Shown: positions 1 to 5,934 of the stretch, in pieces | How positions within the stretch are numbered: the first letter of the stretch is position 1 | Layout of the letters: every line of letters starts with the position of its first letter | Translations under genes and position numbers: made by a program | NCBI GenBank assembly: GCA_001796495.1 | Contig: MGMR01000093.1 | Span: forward strand, 1 to 9,166 | Reading direction: 5' to 3' | Origin: Chloroflexi bacterium RBG_13_51_18 | Lineage (GTDB): Bacteria > Chloroflexota > Dehalococcoidia > Dehalococcoidales > RBG-16-60-22 | Length of the DNA stretch: 9,166 bases | The notes under the pieces: model-generated | Seen by the model: the letters and a program-made list of their open reading frames with translations, nothing else | What the model was told of the DNA's origin: nothing | Databases searched by the model: none

Positions 1-39
1 ATAGAGTTCCGGAAAATAGGCGCTCCCCCGAAGAGGTAA
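1..39 (+). CDS. Possible 3' tail of an upstream gene (partial)
   Basis: Frame 1 is open from the window edge to a TAA at 37-39 and reads IEFRKIGAPPKR. The AT-rich repeat element begins a few bases later, as would be expected just past a gene end. Frame 2 stops at once and frame 3 runs into the repeat. Twelve residues are too few to name a family, so this is only a plausible gene end. Confidence 0.22.
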   Translation: MEFRKIGAPPKR

Positions 40-43
40 ATAT

Positions 44-163
44 CAAGATACAAGAGACAATAACCAAACAATAACCAATACACAAATTCAAATAATAAAA
101 TGTAGCGTTGAAAAGTTGAATATTGAAATTTGTTTGGTGCTTATATCTTGGTTATTGGTTATT
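44..163. repeat. AT-rich imperfect inverted-repeat element upstream of the dehydrogenase
   Basis: The left side carries AATAACCAA twice (59-67 and 70-78) and ACAAATTCAA (82-91). The right side carries the complements: TTGAAATTTGT (123-133, one extra base) and TTGGTTATT twice, overlapping (148-156 and 155-163). CAAGATA (44-50) is matched by TATCTTG (144-150). Folded as single strand this makes a long imperfect hairpin around 92-122. Composition differs sharply from the flanking genes. No ORF lies within it. The ribosome binding site of the next gene follows at once, so the element must form part of the leader or promoter region. It may be a non-autonomous mobile repeat; other genomic copies would be needed to show that. 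Confidence 0.6.
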
Positions 164-186
164 AAATAGAGGAGGGTACCAAACCC

Positions 187-1203
187 ATGAAAGCAGCCGT
201 AACACGTGAACTCGGGATCATAAAAATGGAAGAGGTCCCGGAACCGGAAATGGGTCCGAACCAGATAAAAGTTAAAGTCGCCTTCTGCGGTCTCTGCGGC
301 ACCGACCCCGAGAACCTGGAGCAGCGTTTCGGTCTTATGCCGCCGGAGGCATACAAGATGGCCCGGATACTCGGGCATGAAGCCTCCGGAACGATTGCGG
401 CCATCGGGAGCAACGTCAAAGGAAATTTCAAAGTAGGGCAGAGGGTGGCATGCAACTTCCGCGGCGCCTGCGGGGCATGCTACTATTGCCAGAATGGCAT
501 GGAGCACTTTTGCCGCCGCGGCACCGGCGCCTCCGGTTCGTTCGCGGAATACGCCGTTTACCCGGAAAGCGCGGTCTATCCGCTGGCGGATGATATCAGC
601 CTGGAGATAGGTTCCCTGCTGGAGCCGGTCTCCGTGGCCATCCACGCCATCGACCAGGCCAGGGTCACTACCGGCAGCAGCGTCGCCATCTGCGGCGGCG
701 GGCCTATCGGCCTGCTCTGCCTGGAAATGGCCCTCAAAGCCGGCGCGGCGCGCACACTCGTCTCGGAGCCTATTGCGGAGAAAAGGGCGCTGGCTAAAAA
801 GCTCGGCGCCGATGTAACTGTCGACCCTTTTAACGAGGACCTTGAAGCCGTCGGTAAAAAATTGACGGACGGCCGCGGTTTCAGTACCGTCATCGATGCC
901 AGCGGCAGCGTAAAAGCCGCCGAGCAATGCATCTCCCTGGCGGATAACAAGGCCACTATTCTCTGGGCGGCGGTGTACGGAAAAGATGTGAAAATCGGTG
1001 TTTCACCATTCATCATGTACGCCAAGGAACTGACTATTACTTCTACGTTCGTGTCCCCTTACTCGTTCCCGCGGGCACTCGCCATGCTCCCCAAGCTGGA
1101 ACTCAAGTCGCTCATTACGGATATCGTTCCTCTCAAGGATATTCAGAAAGCTTTCGAGCTGCATAAAAAAGGCAAATCTATTAAAATACTTATTCGGATG
1201 TAG
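187..1203 (+). CDS. Zinc-dependent medium-chain alcohol/polyol dehydrogenase (MDR superfamily)
   Basis: This is a 338-residue cytosolic NAD(P)-dependent dehydrogenase that probably oxidises a secondary alcohol or polyol, as sorbitol and threonine dehydrogenases do. The N-terminal catalytic domain shows CGLCGTD (Cys34, Cys37) and GHE (His64, Glu65). It also has the structural-zinc set Cys95, Cys98, Cys101, Cys109 and the Glu146-Pro147 pair of the LLEP motif. Both zinc sites therefore look intact. The Rossmann domain has GGGPIG at 170-175, with Glu194 at the end of the second strand, which favours NAD over NADP. Length is normal for the family. The start is set by GAGGAGGG at 169-176, ten bases before the ATG. 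It is first in a probable operon with a zinc-ribbon protein and a split transketolase, which suggests carbohydrate metabolism. The family call is firm; the substrate is unknown. Confidence 0.93.
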   Translation: MKAAVTRELGIIKMEEVPEPEMGPNQIKVKVAFCGLCGTDPENLEQRFGLMPPEAYKMARILGHEASGTIAAIGSNVKGNFKVGQRVACNFRGACGACYYCQNGMEHFCRRGTGASGSFAEYAVYPESAVYPLADDISLEIGSLLEPVSVAIHAIDQARVTTGSSVAICGGGPIGLLCLEMALKAGAARTLVSEPIAEKRALAKKLGADVTVDPFNEDLEAVGKKLTDGRGFSTVIDASGSVKAAEQCISLADNKATILWAAVYGKDVKIGVSPFIMYAKELTITSTFVSPYSFPRALAMLPKLELKSLITDIVPLKDIQKAFELHKKGKSIKILIRM

Positions 1204-1208
1204 CAATC

Positions 1209-1231
1209 TCCTCTCCCATCAAGGGAGAGGA
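1209..1231. repeat. Short perfect hairpin (pyrimidine/purine palindrome) after the dehydrogenase
   Basis: Nine base pairs (TCCTCTCCC at 1209-1217 with GGGAGAGGA at 1223-1231) enclose a five-base loop. No T-run follows, so it is a poor intrinsic terminator. It could slow transcription or stabilise the 3' end of the dehydrogenase message. The flank CAATCT resembles that of the hairpin at 8433-8461, so the two may be one repeat family. Confidence 0.5.
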
Positions 1232-1286
1232 TTTGGGAATAAAAGAATAACAAATTAAATAAACCAGAAAGGAAAGAGAGGTAGCT

Positions 1287-1490
1287 ATGACGGAAAAAAT
1301 CAACTGCGGCAAATGCGACATGCTGCTCTACTTCGGCGAGGAAATCAAGCGCCGACTCTACATGAGGGCGATACCCTCGGAGAAAACGGTGCTGGGGTAT
1401 TACAATGATACCTGTCCCCGCTGCGGCGCCAAACTGACGCTGAAAACGGTCAATATTAAGACGGAAGGGCGGAAGAAATATGTCGCATGA
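1287..1490 (+). CDS. Small four-cysteine zinc-ribbon protein, function unknown
   Basis: This is a 67-residue basic soluble protein with CGKC (Cys7, Cys10) and CPRCG (Cys43, Cys46). The pairs are 32 residues apart, the layout of a zinc ribbon or rubredoxin-like metal knuckle. No signal peptide or membrane segment is visible. A Shine-Dalgarno GAGAGG (1276-1281) precedes the ATG. The last 11 bases overlap the start of the transketolase N-terminal subunit, so the two are probably translationally coupled. The overlap argues that this is a real gene and that its product works with the transketolase or the dehydrogenase, for example as a small accessory or metal-site protein. That role is inference; I do not recognise a named family. 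Confidence 0.72.
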   Translation: MTEKINCGKCDMLLYFGEEIKRRLYMRAIPSEKTVLGYYNDTCPRCGAKLTLKTVNIKTEGRKKYVA

Positions 1491-2382
1491 TGATAAGTTA
1501 ATCAGAGACCTGGAGAAAAAAGCCAACGTGGTGCGCAACAACTGCTTCGATATCTTCGGTTCCACGCAGATGGGGCACGGCGGCGGCACGATGTCCATCA
1601 TCGAGCTTATCACCGCCCTGTATTTCCACCACATGAAGTTCGACCCCAAGAACACGGACTGGCCGGAGCGTGATAGGCTCGTGCTATCCAAAGCCCACTG
1701 CTGTGAGGCGATTTATGCCGCGCTCGTTGAGCTGGGAGTTTACCCGAAATCGAAGCTGGAAACCTACTACTGCTTCGGCTCGCCGTTCCAGGGCCACGCG
1801 GATAGATGGTGTACCCCCGGTATCGATTATTCCGGCGGTTCGCTGGGTCAGGGCCTGTCCTTCGCCGTCGGCATGGCGCTGGCGGAAAAACTTAAAATGG
1901 CGGATAAACAAGCCAACGCCCCTCAAACCGGTTTCCTGCAGAGATACGTGGTGCGCTTCGACCCCGCTTACCGCTCCTACTGTATCCTGGGCGATGGCGA
2001 ATGCCATGAAGGCATGGTCTGGGAAGCCGCCATGTTCGCTGCCAAGTATAAGCTGGATAACCTTATCGCTATAGTCGACTATAACAAGTTCTCCCTGGAC
2101 GGGCCGACCAATGAAATAATGAACCTGGAACCCTTCATCGATAAATGGAAGTCTTTCGGCTGGTGGGTCACGGAAATCGATGGACATGATATGCGCCAGA
2201 TTGTAGATGCCCTGGACCTGACGAACAGCCTCTACGGTGATTACCGGCCCAAGTGCATCATCGCCCACACCGTTAAAGGTCACGGGATTCCGTCCTGGGA
2301 ATCCGACCACATCCACCTGGGGCGCGGTGAGGTCATTATGAAGGGCATTAAGGAAGGGAGAGAAAAATATGCCGACATATAA
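1480..2382 (+). CDS. Transketolase, N-terminal (TPP/Mg-binding) subunit
   Basis: This is the 300-residue N-terminal half of a split transketolase. It binds the diphosphate end of thiamine diphosphate through Mg and pairs with the next gene product to move two-carbon ketol units between sugars. Visible landmarks are GHGGG (His33), SKAH (His73), GSLGQGL (120-126), the TPP motif GDGE at 171-174 running to Asn202 in VDYN, and the late HGIPSWESDHIHLG segment. It is longer than the roughly 270-285 residues I expect for this subunit. Between GMALAEKLK and CILGDGE there are about 17 extra residues (around 142-167, rich in Gln, Tyr and Arg). The start ATG lies inside the end of the zinc-ribbon gene, with GGAAGGG at 1463-1469 as ribosome binding site. 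The physiological substrate is not determined by sequence. Confidence 0.93.
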   Translation: MSHDDKLIRDLEKKANVVRNNCFDIFGSTQMGHGGGTMSIIELITALYFHHMKFDPKNTDWPERDRLVLSKAHCCEAIYAALVELGVYPKSKLETYYCFGSPFQGHADRWCTPGIDYSGGSLGQGLSFAVGMALAEKLKMADKQANAPQTGFLQRYVVRFDPAYRSYCILGDGECHEGMVWEAAMFAAKYKLDNLIAIVDYNKFSLDGPTNEIMNLEPFIDKWKSFGWWVTEIDGHDMRQIVDALDLTNSLYGDYRPKCIIAHTVKGHGIPSWESDHIHLGRGEVIMKGIKEGREKYADI

Positions 2383-3367
2383 CAAGCATGTTCAGATAGA
2401 AAACAAGCCGAGTATGGCGGCAGTGGGGGTGGAAAAAGCCCTTATCGCCGCAGCGACGAAAGACAACCGCATTATTGCCGTGCTGGAAGATATGGGCATG
2501 CCGGGGCTGTTGTGGTGGAAGAAGACTTTCCCCGAGCGCATGATTGAATGCGGCATTGCCGAGCAGAATGGCGCGGTCGTCGCGGCAGGCCTGGCCGCGG
2601 AAGGTTTTATTCCCATTCTTAATAACTTCCTTTTCGCTAATGTCGGCCGCGCCTATAACCAGATACGCCAGAGCATACTGGTCGACCGCTTTAACGTGAA
2701 ATTAATCGGGCGTGAAGGCGCGTGGGGCGAGACGGGTATCTCCCATAATACCGTGGAAGGCATCGGCGCCACCCGCGTGCTGCCCAACCTGGTGATACTC
2801 AATCCTTCTGATGCCGTCGAGGCGGAAAAAGCCGTTACCGCTATGTTCCAGTACGTGGGGCCGGTGCTTCTAAGGCAGGAGTCCAGCCCGCCTTCCATGA
2901 GGATTTTCGCGGATGATATGCCTTTCGATATCGGTAAAGCCTTCTCGATTCGTGACGGCAAGGACGCCACCATCATCTCCATGGGCTATATGCTGACGGA
3001 ATCGGTAAAGGCGCTGGATATCCTGGAGAAAGACGGCCTGGATGTAGGATTGCTGGATATGTGCACCCTCAAGCCGCTGGACGAAGAGGCTATCATCAGG
3101 GTAGCGGAAAAGACCGGCGCTATTGTTACCGCGGAGAACGGCAGCATTATCGGCGGCCTGGGCGACGGCGTGGCGGCAGTACTTGCCGAGAACCTCCCCA
3201 CCCCCATGGTCAGGGTAGGCGTTGATGACGAGTTCAGCCAGTCCGGTAAAGTCACCCCTCAAATAGACGAGCTTAAAGTGCACTTCGGCCTCCGCGCGGA
3301 AGATATAGCTTTCTCGGTGAAAGAGTGCATTGCTAAGAGAGAGAAGCTGGCAAAAAAGAGAAAATAA
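2369..3367 (+). CDS. Transketolase, C-terminal (pyrimidine-binding) subunit
   Basis: This is the 332-residue partner of the preceding gene, overlapping it by 14 bases, as expected for a co-translated obligate complex. The pyrimidine-binding domain (about residues 12-175) contains IECGIAEQN, where Glu65 is the conserved glutamate that activates the TPP aminopyrimidine ring. The segment that is usually GEDGPTHQ in transketolases reads GETGISHN (120-127): His126 is kept but the neighbours differ, so substrate preference may differ too. A transketolase C-terminal domain follows (about 195-310, including DMCTLKPLDEEAI). The tail is very basic (KREKLAKKRK). Related E1-type enzymes such as DXS or 2-oxoacid dehydrogenase beta subunits share the fold, but the pairing with a GDGE-type N-terminal subunit favours transketolase. 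It is the last gene of the tightly packed block. Confidence 0.92.
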   Translation: MPTYNKHVQIENKPSMAAVGVEKALIAAATKDNRIIAVLEDMGMPGLLWWKKTFPERMIECGIAEQNGAVVAAGLAAEGFIPILNNFLFANVGRAYNQIRQSILVDRFNVKLIGREGAWGETGISHNTVEGIGATRVLPNLVILNPSDAVEAEKAVTAMFQYVGPVLLRQESSPPSMRIFADDMPFDIGKAFSIRDGKDATIISMGYMLTESVKALDILEKDGLDVGLLDMCTLKPLDEEAIIRVAEKTGAIVTAENGSIIGGLGDGVAAVLAENLPTPMVRVGVDDEFSQSGKVTPQIDELKVHFGLRAEDIAFSVKECIAKREKLAKKRK

Positions 3368-3372
3368 CCGTA

Positions 3373-3477
3373 GTCATTGCGAGTGCATCCCTGACCGCAG
3401 TCGGGGAGCCGTAGCAATCTCATTGAGCGCATGCTGTAAGATTGCTTCGCCCCGATTTCATCGGGGTCTCGCAATGG
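3373..3477. repeat. REP-like inverted palindrome pair (gene-less unit)
   Basis: GTCATTGCGAG (3373-3383) and CTCGCAATG (3468-3476) form the outer inverted ends; GCAATCT (3414-3420) and AGATTGC (3439-3445) form the inner ones. Each half has its own GC-rich hairpin: CCCTGAC with GTCGGGG (3389-3395/3400-3406, one T-G wobble) and CCCCGAT with ATCGGGG (3450-3456/3460-3466). The same outer and inner words recur at 5517-5569 and 5897-5926. The unit fills most of the gap between the transketolase and the first bicupin. It has no convincing coding content and may act as a processing or pausing signal between the two gene blocks. Confidence 0.75.
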
Positions 3478-3561
3478 CGTTTTTGAAGGCGGGCAGGTCT
3501 GAAACCCGACGTTCTGGTTTACTCTTGTTGAGAATCGGAGTCTAGAAAAGGAGTAATTATT

Positions 3562-4494
3562 ATGACTAAAATGAAATACGCGGATTGTCTCGTTCAAAAA
3601 CCCGGTCCGTCCATCCTGGAACTCCAGGCAAAATCAGGAAGCGCCGGGAAAGACATTATACCGGGCATCAAAGCAACCCATCTGATGTCGGCGGATGAAG
3701 GGGTCCAGAAAGGTTATTTCTCGGTGGACTGCGCCTGGCTCTGGAACGGCGCCGCTAAAGAACCGAGCGGCGAAGCCCATACCCACAATTTTTCTCATGT
3801 CATCGGCATTATCGGCGGGCACACCGCCGACCCGCATGACCTGGGTGGGGAAATCACGGTCTGGCTGGACGGCCATAAGGAAATACTTACACGCAGCTGC
3901 CTGATATTTGTGCCTGCGGGCGTTGTGCATGGTCCGTTCCTGTTCAACCGGATTGAAAGACCCGTGTTTTTTGTCACCGTAGCCATGACCGGCAAATACA
4001 CCCGTGCCCCCGCCGCCCCGTTGAAGGATGCTTCAAAAGAAAAGCGTTATTCAATTATAGACCACACCAAGGAGAGGTTCTCCGTAGGCGGCGACTTTAA
4101 AGAAGCGCCTCCTCCACCCCGCCCATCCACCGTGAAAAGCAACCGCATCCTGCACATCGAAGATGACATGGTTAAAGGATCGTTTTACGTGGACTTCGTC
4201 TGGATATGGGAAGGCACCGGGGGAGCGCCGGCGCCGGAACATACCCACGAGTGGCCGGAGCTTATCGCCATGGCGGGGGCCGACCCAGCCCATCCGCGCG
4301 ACCTCGGCGGGGAAATGAGCATCGTCCTGGGAGACGAATACCATCCTACTACCAAGAGCACCCTGGTTTGTATCCCGAAGGGCTTGAAGCACTGCCCGTG
4401 GGAGTTCCACGATATCAAAAAACCCACCCTTGTGTTTTCCGCCGGCCCGCAGGGCATGTACTCCGGGTCACATAAGAAAGAAAACGTTAAGTAA
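3562..4494 (+). CDS. Bicupin protein, first of a tandem pair
   Basis: This is a 310-residue soluble protein made of two cupin domains. Half 1 has HTH (His73, His75), GGE (Glu97) and PAGVVH (His123). Half 2 has HTH (His227, His229), GGE (Glu251) and PKGLKH (His277). All corresponding residues are exactly 154 apart, showing an internal duplication. In cupin motif 1 the glutamate four residues after the second His is present in half 2 (Glu233) but is His79 in half 1, so the two metal sites are probably not equivalent. The linker (about 148-192) is rich in Pro, Ala and Lys. No signal peptide is seen. The ATG follows AAAGGAG (3548-3553 region). Cupins of this size include isomerases, decarboxylases and dioxygenases, and I cannot choose among them. 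Position beside transketolase and dehydrogenase genes suggests sugar-related chemistry. Confidence 0.82.
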   Translation: MTKMKYADCLVQKPGPSILELQAKSGSAGKDIIPGIKATHLMSADEGVQKGYFSVDCAWLWNGAAKEPSGEAHTHNFSHVIGIIGGHTADPHDLGGEITVWLDGHKEILTRSCLIFVPAGVVHGPFLFNRIERPVFFVTVAMTGKYTRAPAAPLKDASKEKRYSIIDHTKERFSVGGDFKEAPPPPRPSTVKSNRILHIEDDMVKGSFYVDFVWIWEGTGGAPAPEHTHEWPELIAMAGADPAHPRDLGGEMSIVLGDEYHPTTKSTLVCIPKGLKHCPWEFHDIKKPTLVFSAGPQGMYSGSHKKENVK

Positions 4495-4523
4495 ATAATT
4501 ATTGGATAAAATAAGGAGAATAT

Positions 4524-5447
4524 ATGACTGCAACAAAATGGGCAAAATGTCTCGTAAATAAATCCGGCGACTACCCCGATGAGCTCAAGGGGAAGGTTGG
4601 CACTGCTAAAGACCCCGTGCCGGGTGTCAAAACCACCCACCTTATAACGGCGACCGATAAAGTGATAGATAAGTATTTCTATGTCGATACCACCTGGCTG
4701 TGGAGCGGGGCGGCTAAAGAACCGGTCGGCGAGCCGCATACCCATGATTATTCCCAGGTTATCGGCTTCATCGGTGGGTATCCGGGAAATGACCAGGACC
4801 TTGATGGCGAGATTACTATCTGGTTGGACGGCCATAAAGAGGTTTTCACCCGTAACGTGCTGATATTCATCCCGGCGGGCGTCGTCCACGGCCCGGTTAT
4901 GTTTAATAAAATCAACCGTCCGGTATTATTCCTGGTTATTGCCATGACCGGCCAGTATTATCGCAAACCTGCTTCCCAACCCTCCAAACCCGCGGCGAAA
5001 AAGCGGTATTCGCTGATGGACCACACTAAAGAGAATTTCTCCGTCGGTGGCGATTTTAAAGAGATGCCCCGTCTCAAAACGCCTATCACCACTAAAGGCG
5101 CCCGGGTCCTGCATATCGAGGATGACATGATTCCCGGCGCTTTCTATGTGGATGTCGTCAAAATCTACAGCGGCACGGGCAATGCCCCGGCGCCGGAACA
5201 CGTCCATGAATGGCCGGAGCTGCTGGCTATGGTGGGGGCCAATCCGGATAAACCGCGCGAAATCGAAGGCGAGATGGCTATTTACCTCGACGGCGAATAC
5301 CATACCACCAACAAGAGCTCTTACGTTTGTATCCCGGCCGGTTTAAAGCACTGCCCGTGGGAGTTCCATGATATTAAATACCCCACCGTCGTTTTCTCCG
5401 CCGGGCCGCAGGGCGAATATTCCGGCTCACATAAAAAAGAAAAATAG
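4524..5447 (+). CDS. Bicupin protein, second of a tandem pair
   Basis: This 307-residue paralogue of the preceding gene starts 29 bases after it behind its own TAAGGAG (4512-4518), so the two are surely cotranscribed. The cupin landmarks are kept with the same 154-residue period: His72, His74, Glu96, His122 in half 1 and His226, His228, Glu250, His276 in half 2. By eye the proteins agree at roughly 60-65% of positions through half 1. The cupin glutamate is Glu232 in half 2 but Gln78 in half 1, where the first paralogue has His79, so the N-terminal site has diverged between the copies. Shared signatures include SVGGDFKE before half 2 and PWEFHDIK near its end. Retention of two copies suggests a heteromer or two related substrates. 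The gene ends at a strong terminator. The family is recognised only at the cupin level. Confidence 0.82.
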   Translation: MTATKWAKCLVNKSGDYPDELKGKVGTAKDPVPGVKTTHLITATDKVIDKYFYVDTTWLWSGAAKEPVGEPHTHDYSQVIGFIGGYPGNDQDLDGEITIWLDGHKEVFTRNVLIFIPAGVVHGPVMFNKINRPVLFLVIAMTGQYYRKPASQPSKPAAKKRYSLMDHTKENFSVGGDFKEMPRLKTPITTKGARVLHIEDDMIPGAFYVDVVKIYSGTGNAPAPEHVHEWPELLAMVGANPDKPREIEGEMAIYLDGEYHTTNKSSYVCIPAGLKHCPWEFHDIKYPTVVFSAGPQGEYSGSHKKEK

Positions 5448-5468
5448 GCTGCTATCAAGATAAAGAAT

Positions 5469-5510
5469 AAGGCCTGCCTATCGTTTTTTCCGTGTTAGGC
5501 AGGCCTTTGT
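5469..5510 (+). terminator. Intrinsic terminator of the bicupin operon
   Basis: AAGGCCTGCCTA (5469-5480) pairs perfectly over 12 bp with TAGGCAGGCCTT (5496-5507) around a 15-base loop that includes a T6 run. T-rich TTTGTTTAT follows. It starts 22 bases after the stop of the second bicupin, the right place and orientation to end that transcript. Confidence 0.85.
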
Positions 5511-5516
5511 TTATCC

Positions 5517-5569
5517 TGTCATTGCGAGCGGGGCTGCTACCTTTTTACCCAGCCCCCGAAGCAATCCGT
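5517..5569. repeat. REP-like palindrome, left flank of the GIY-YIG pseudogene
   Basis: TGTCATTGCGAGCG (5517-5530) and CGAAGCAATCCGT (5557-5569) bound an inner stem GGGGCT/AGCCCC (5530-5535/5551-5556). Both words are perfectly complementary to the unit at 5897-5926, over 14 and 13 bases, in inverted orientation. ATTGC and GCAAT also let this unit fold on itself. It is the same family as 3373-3477. Confidence 0.78.
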
Positions 5570-5584
5570 CCTCTTTTGATAAAA

Positions 5585-5881
5585 TTAAATTATTTGTTCG
5601 TATAAGTCATTCCATTCAGGATTCAATGAGTTTACCAGTTTATTCTTCCTCGCCCTTGAACTGCCTTTTAAGCGTTTTTCTCTTAAAATGGCGTTTTCCG
5701 GGTCGCCGAAAATTTCATAATAAACTAATTATTTAATGTCGTACTTTGCCGTGAATCCTTTAACGAGCTTATTTTCATGTTCGAAAACTCTTCTTATTAA
5801 GTCATTTGTTATGCCGATATATAAAGCTACATTTGTTTGATTAGCCATGAAATACACATAATAATCCCTGCTGATTTTCAT
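5585..5881 (-). pseudogene. GIY-YIG endonuclease-like gene, broken by one in-frame stop
   Basis: Reading the - strand from the ATG at 5881 gives 99 codons ending at TAA 5585-5587, interrupted at codon 51 by TAA (5729-5731). The rest is a clean single-domain GIY-YIG protein of usual length, about 98 residues. It has YYVY (7-10), LYIG (20-23), RR then EH (Arg30-31, Glu34-His35), LVYYE just after the stop, and AILREKRLKG with the expected catalytic glutamate (Glu68). The end is NPEWNDLYEQ. No frameshift or deletion is seen, so decay is recent or the stop is a sequencing error; an AAA to TAA change would explain it. The gene is markedly AT-richer than its neighbours, which suggests an outside origin. 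It lies between inverted REP-like palindromes, which may be its own mobile-unit ends. Confidence 0.85.
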
Positions 5882-5896
5882 GGTTTTTTAAAGGTT

Positions 5897-5926
5897 ACGG
5901 ATTGCTTCGCCGCGCTCGCAATGACA
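5897..5926. repeat. REP-like palindrome, right flank of the GIY-YIG pseudogene
   Basis: ACGGATTGCTTCG (5897-5909) and CGCTCGCAATGACA (5913-5926) are the exact reverse complements of 5557-5569 and 5517-5530. Only three bases separate the two words here, against 26 in the left copy, so the ends are conserved and the core is not. It lies 8 bases past the stop codon of the SDR gene. Confidence 0.78.
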
Positions 5927-5934
5927 AAATGGCT

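Noticed and set aside
88..927. 279-residue ORF on the - strand
   Set aside because: It is antisense to the clearly identified dehydrogenase, shows no recognisable motif, and its start lies in the AT-rich repeat element. It is a shadow of GC-rich codons.
1684..2385. 233-residue ORF on the - strand
   Set aside because: It is entirely antisense to the transketolase N subunit, whose motifs are unambiguous, and shows no family signature.
3330..3545. 71-residue ORF on the + strand
   Set aside because: It starts inside the transketolase C subunit and translates the REP-like palindromes. No coding signal.
4185..4889. 234-residue ORF on the - strand
   Set aside because: It spans the end of one bicupin, the gap and the start of the next. 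Its content mirrors the duplicated cupin sequence on the other strand.
5448..5934. Possible CRISPR or tRNA in the gene-free gap
   Set aside because: There are only two palindrome copies in inverted, not direct, orientation, with no regular spacers and no cloverleaf. The terminator and the GIY-YIG remnant explain the rest.
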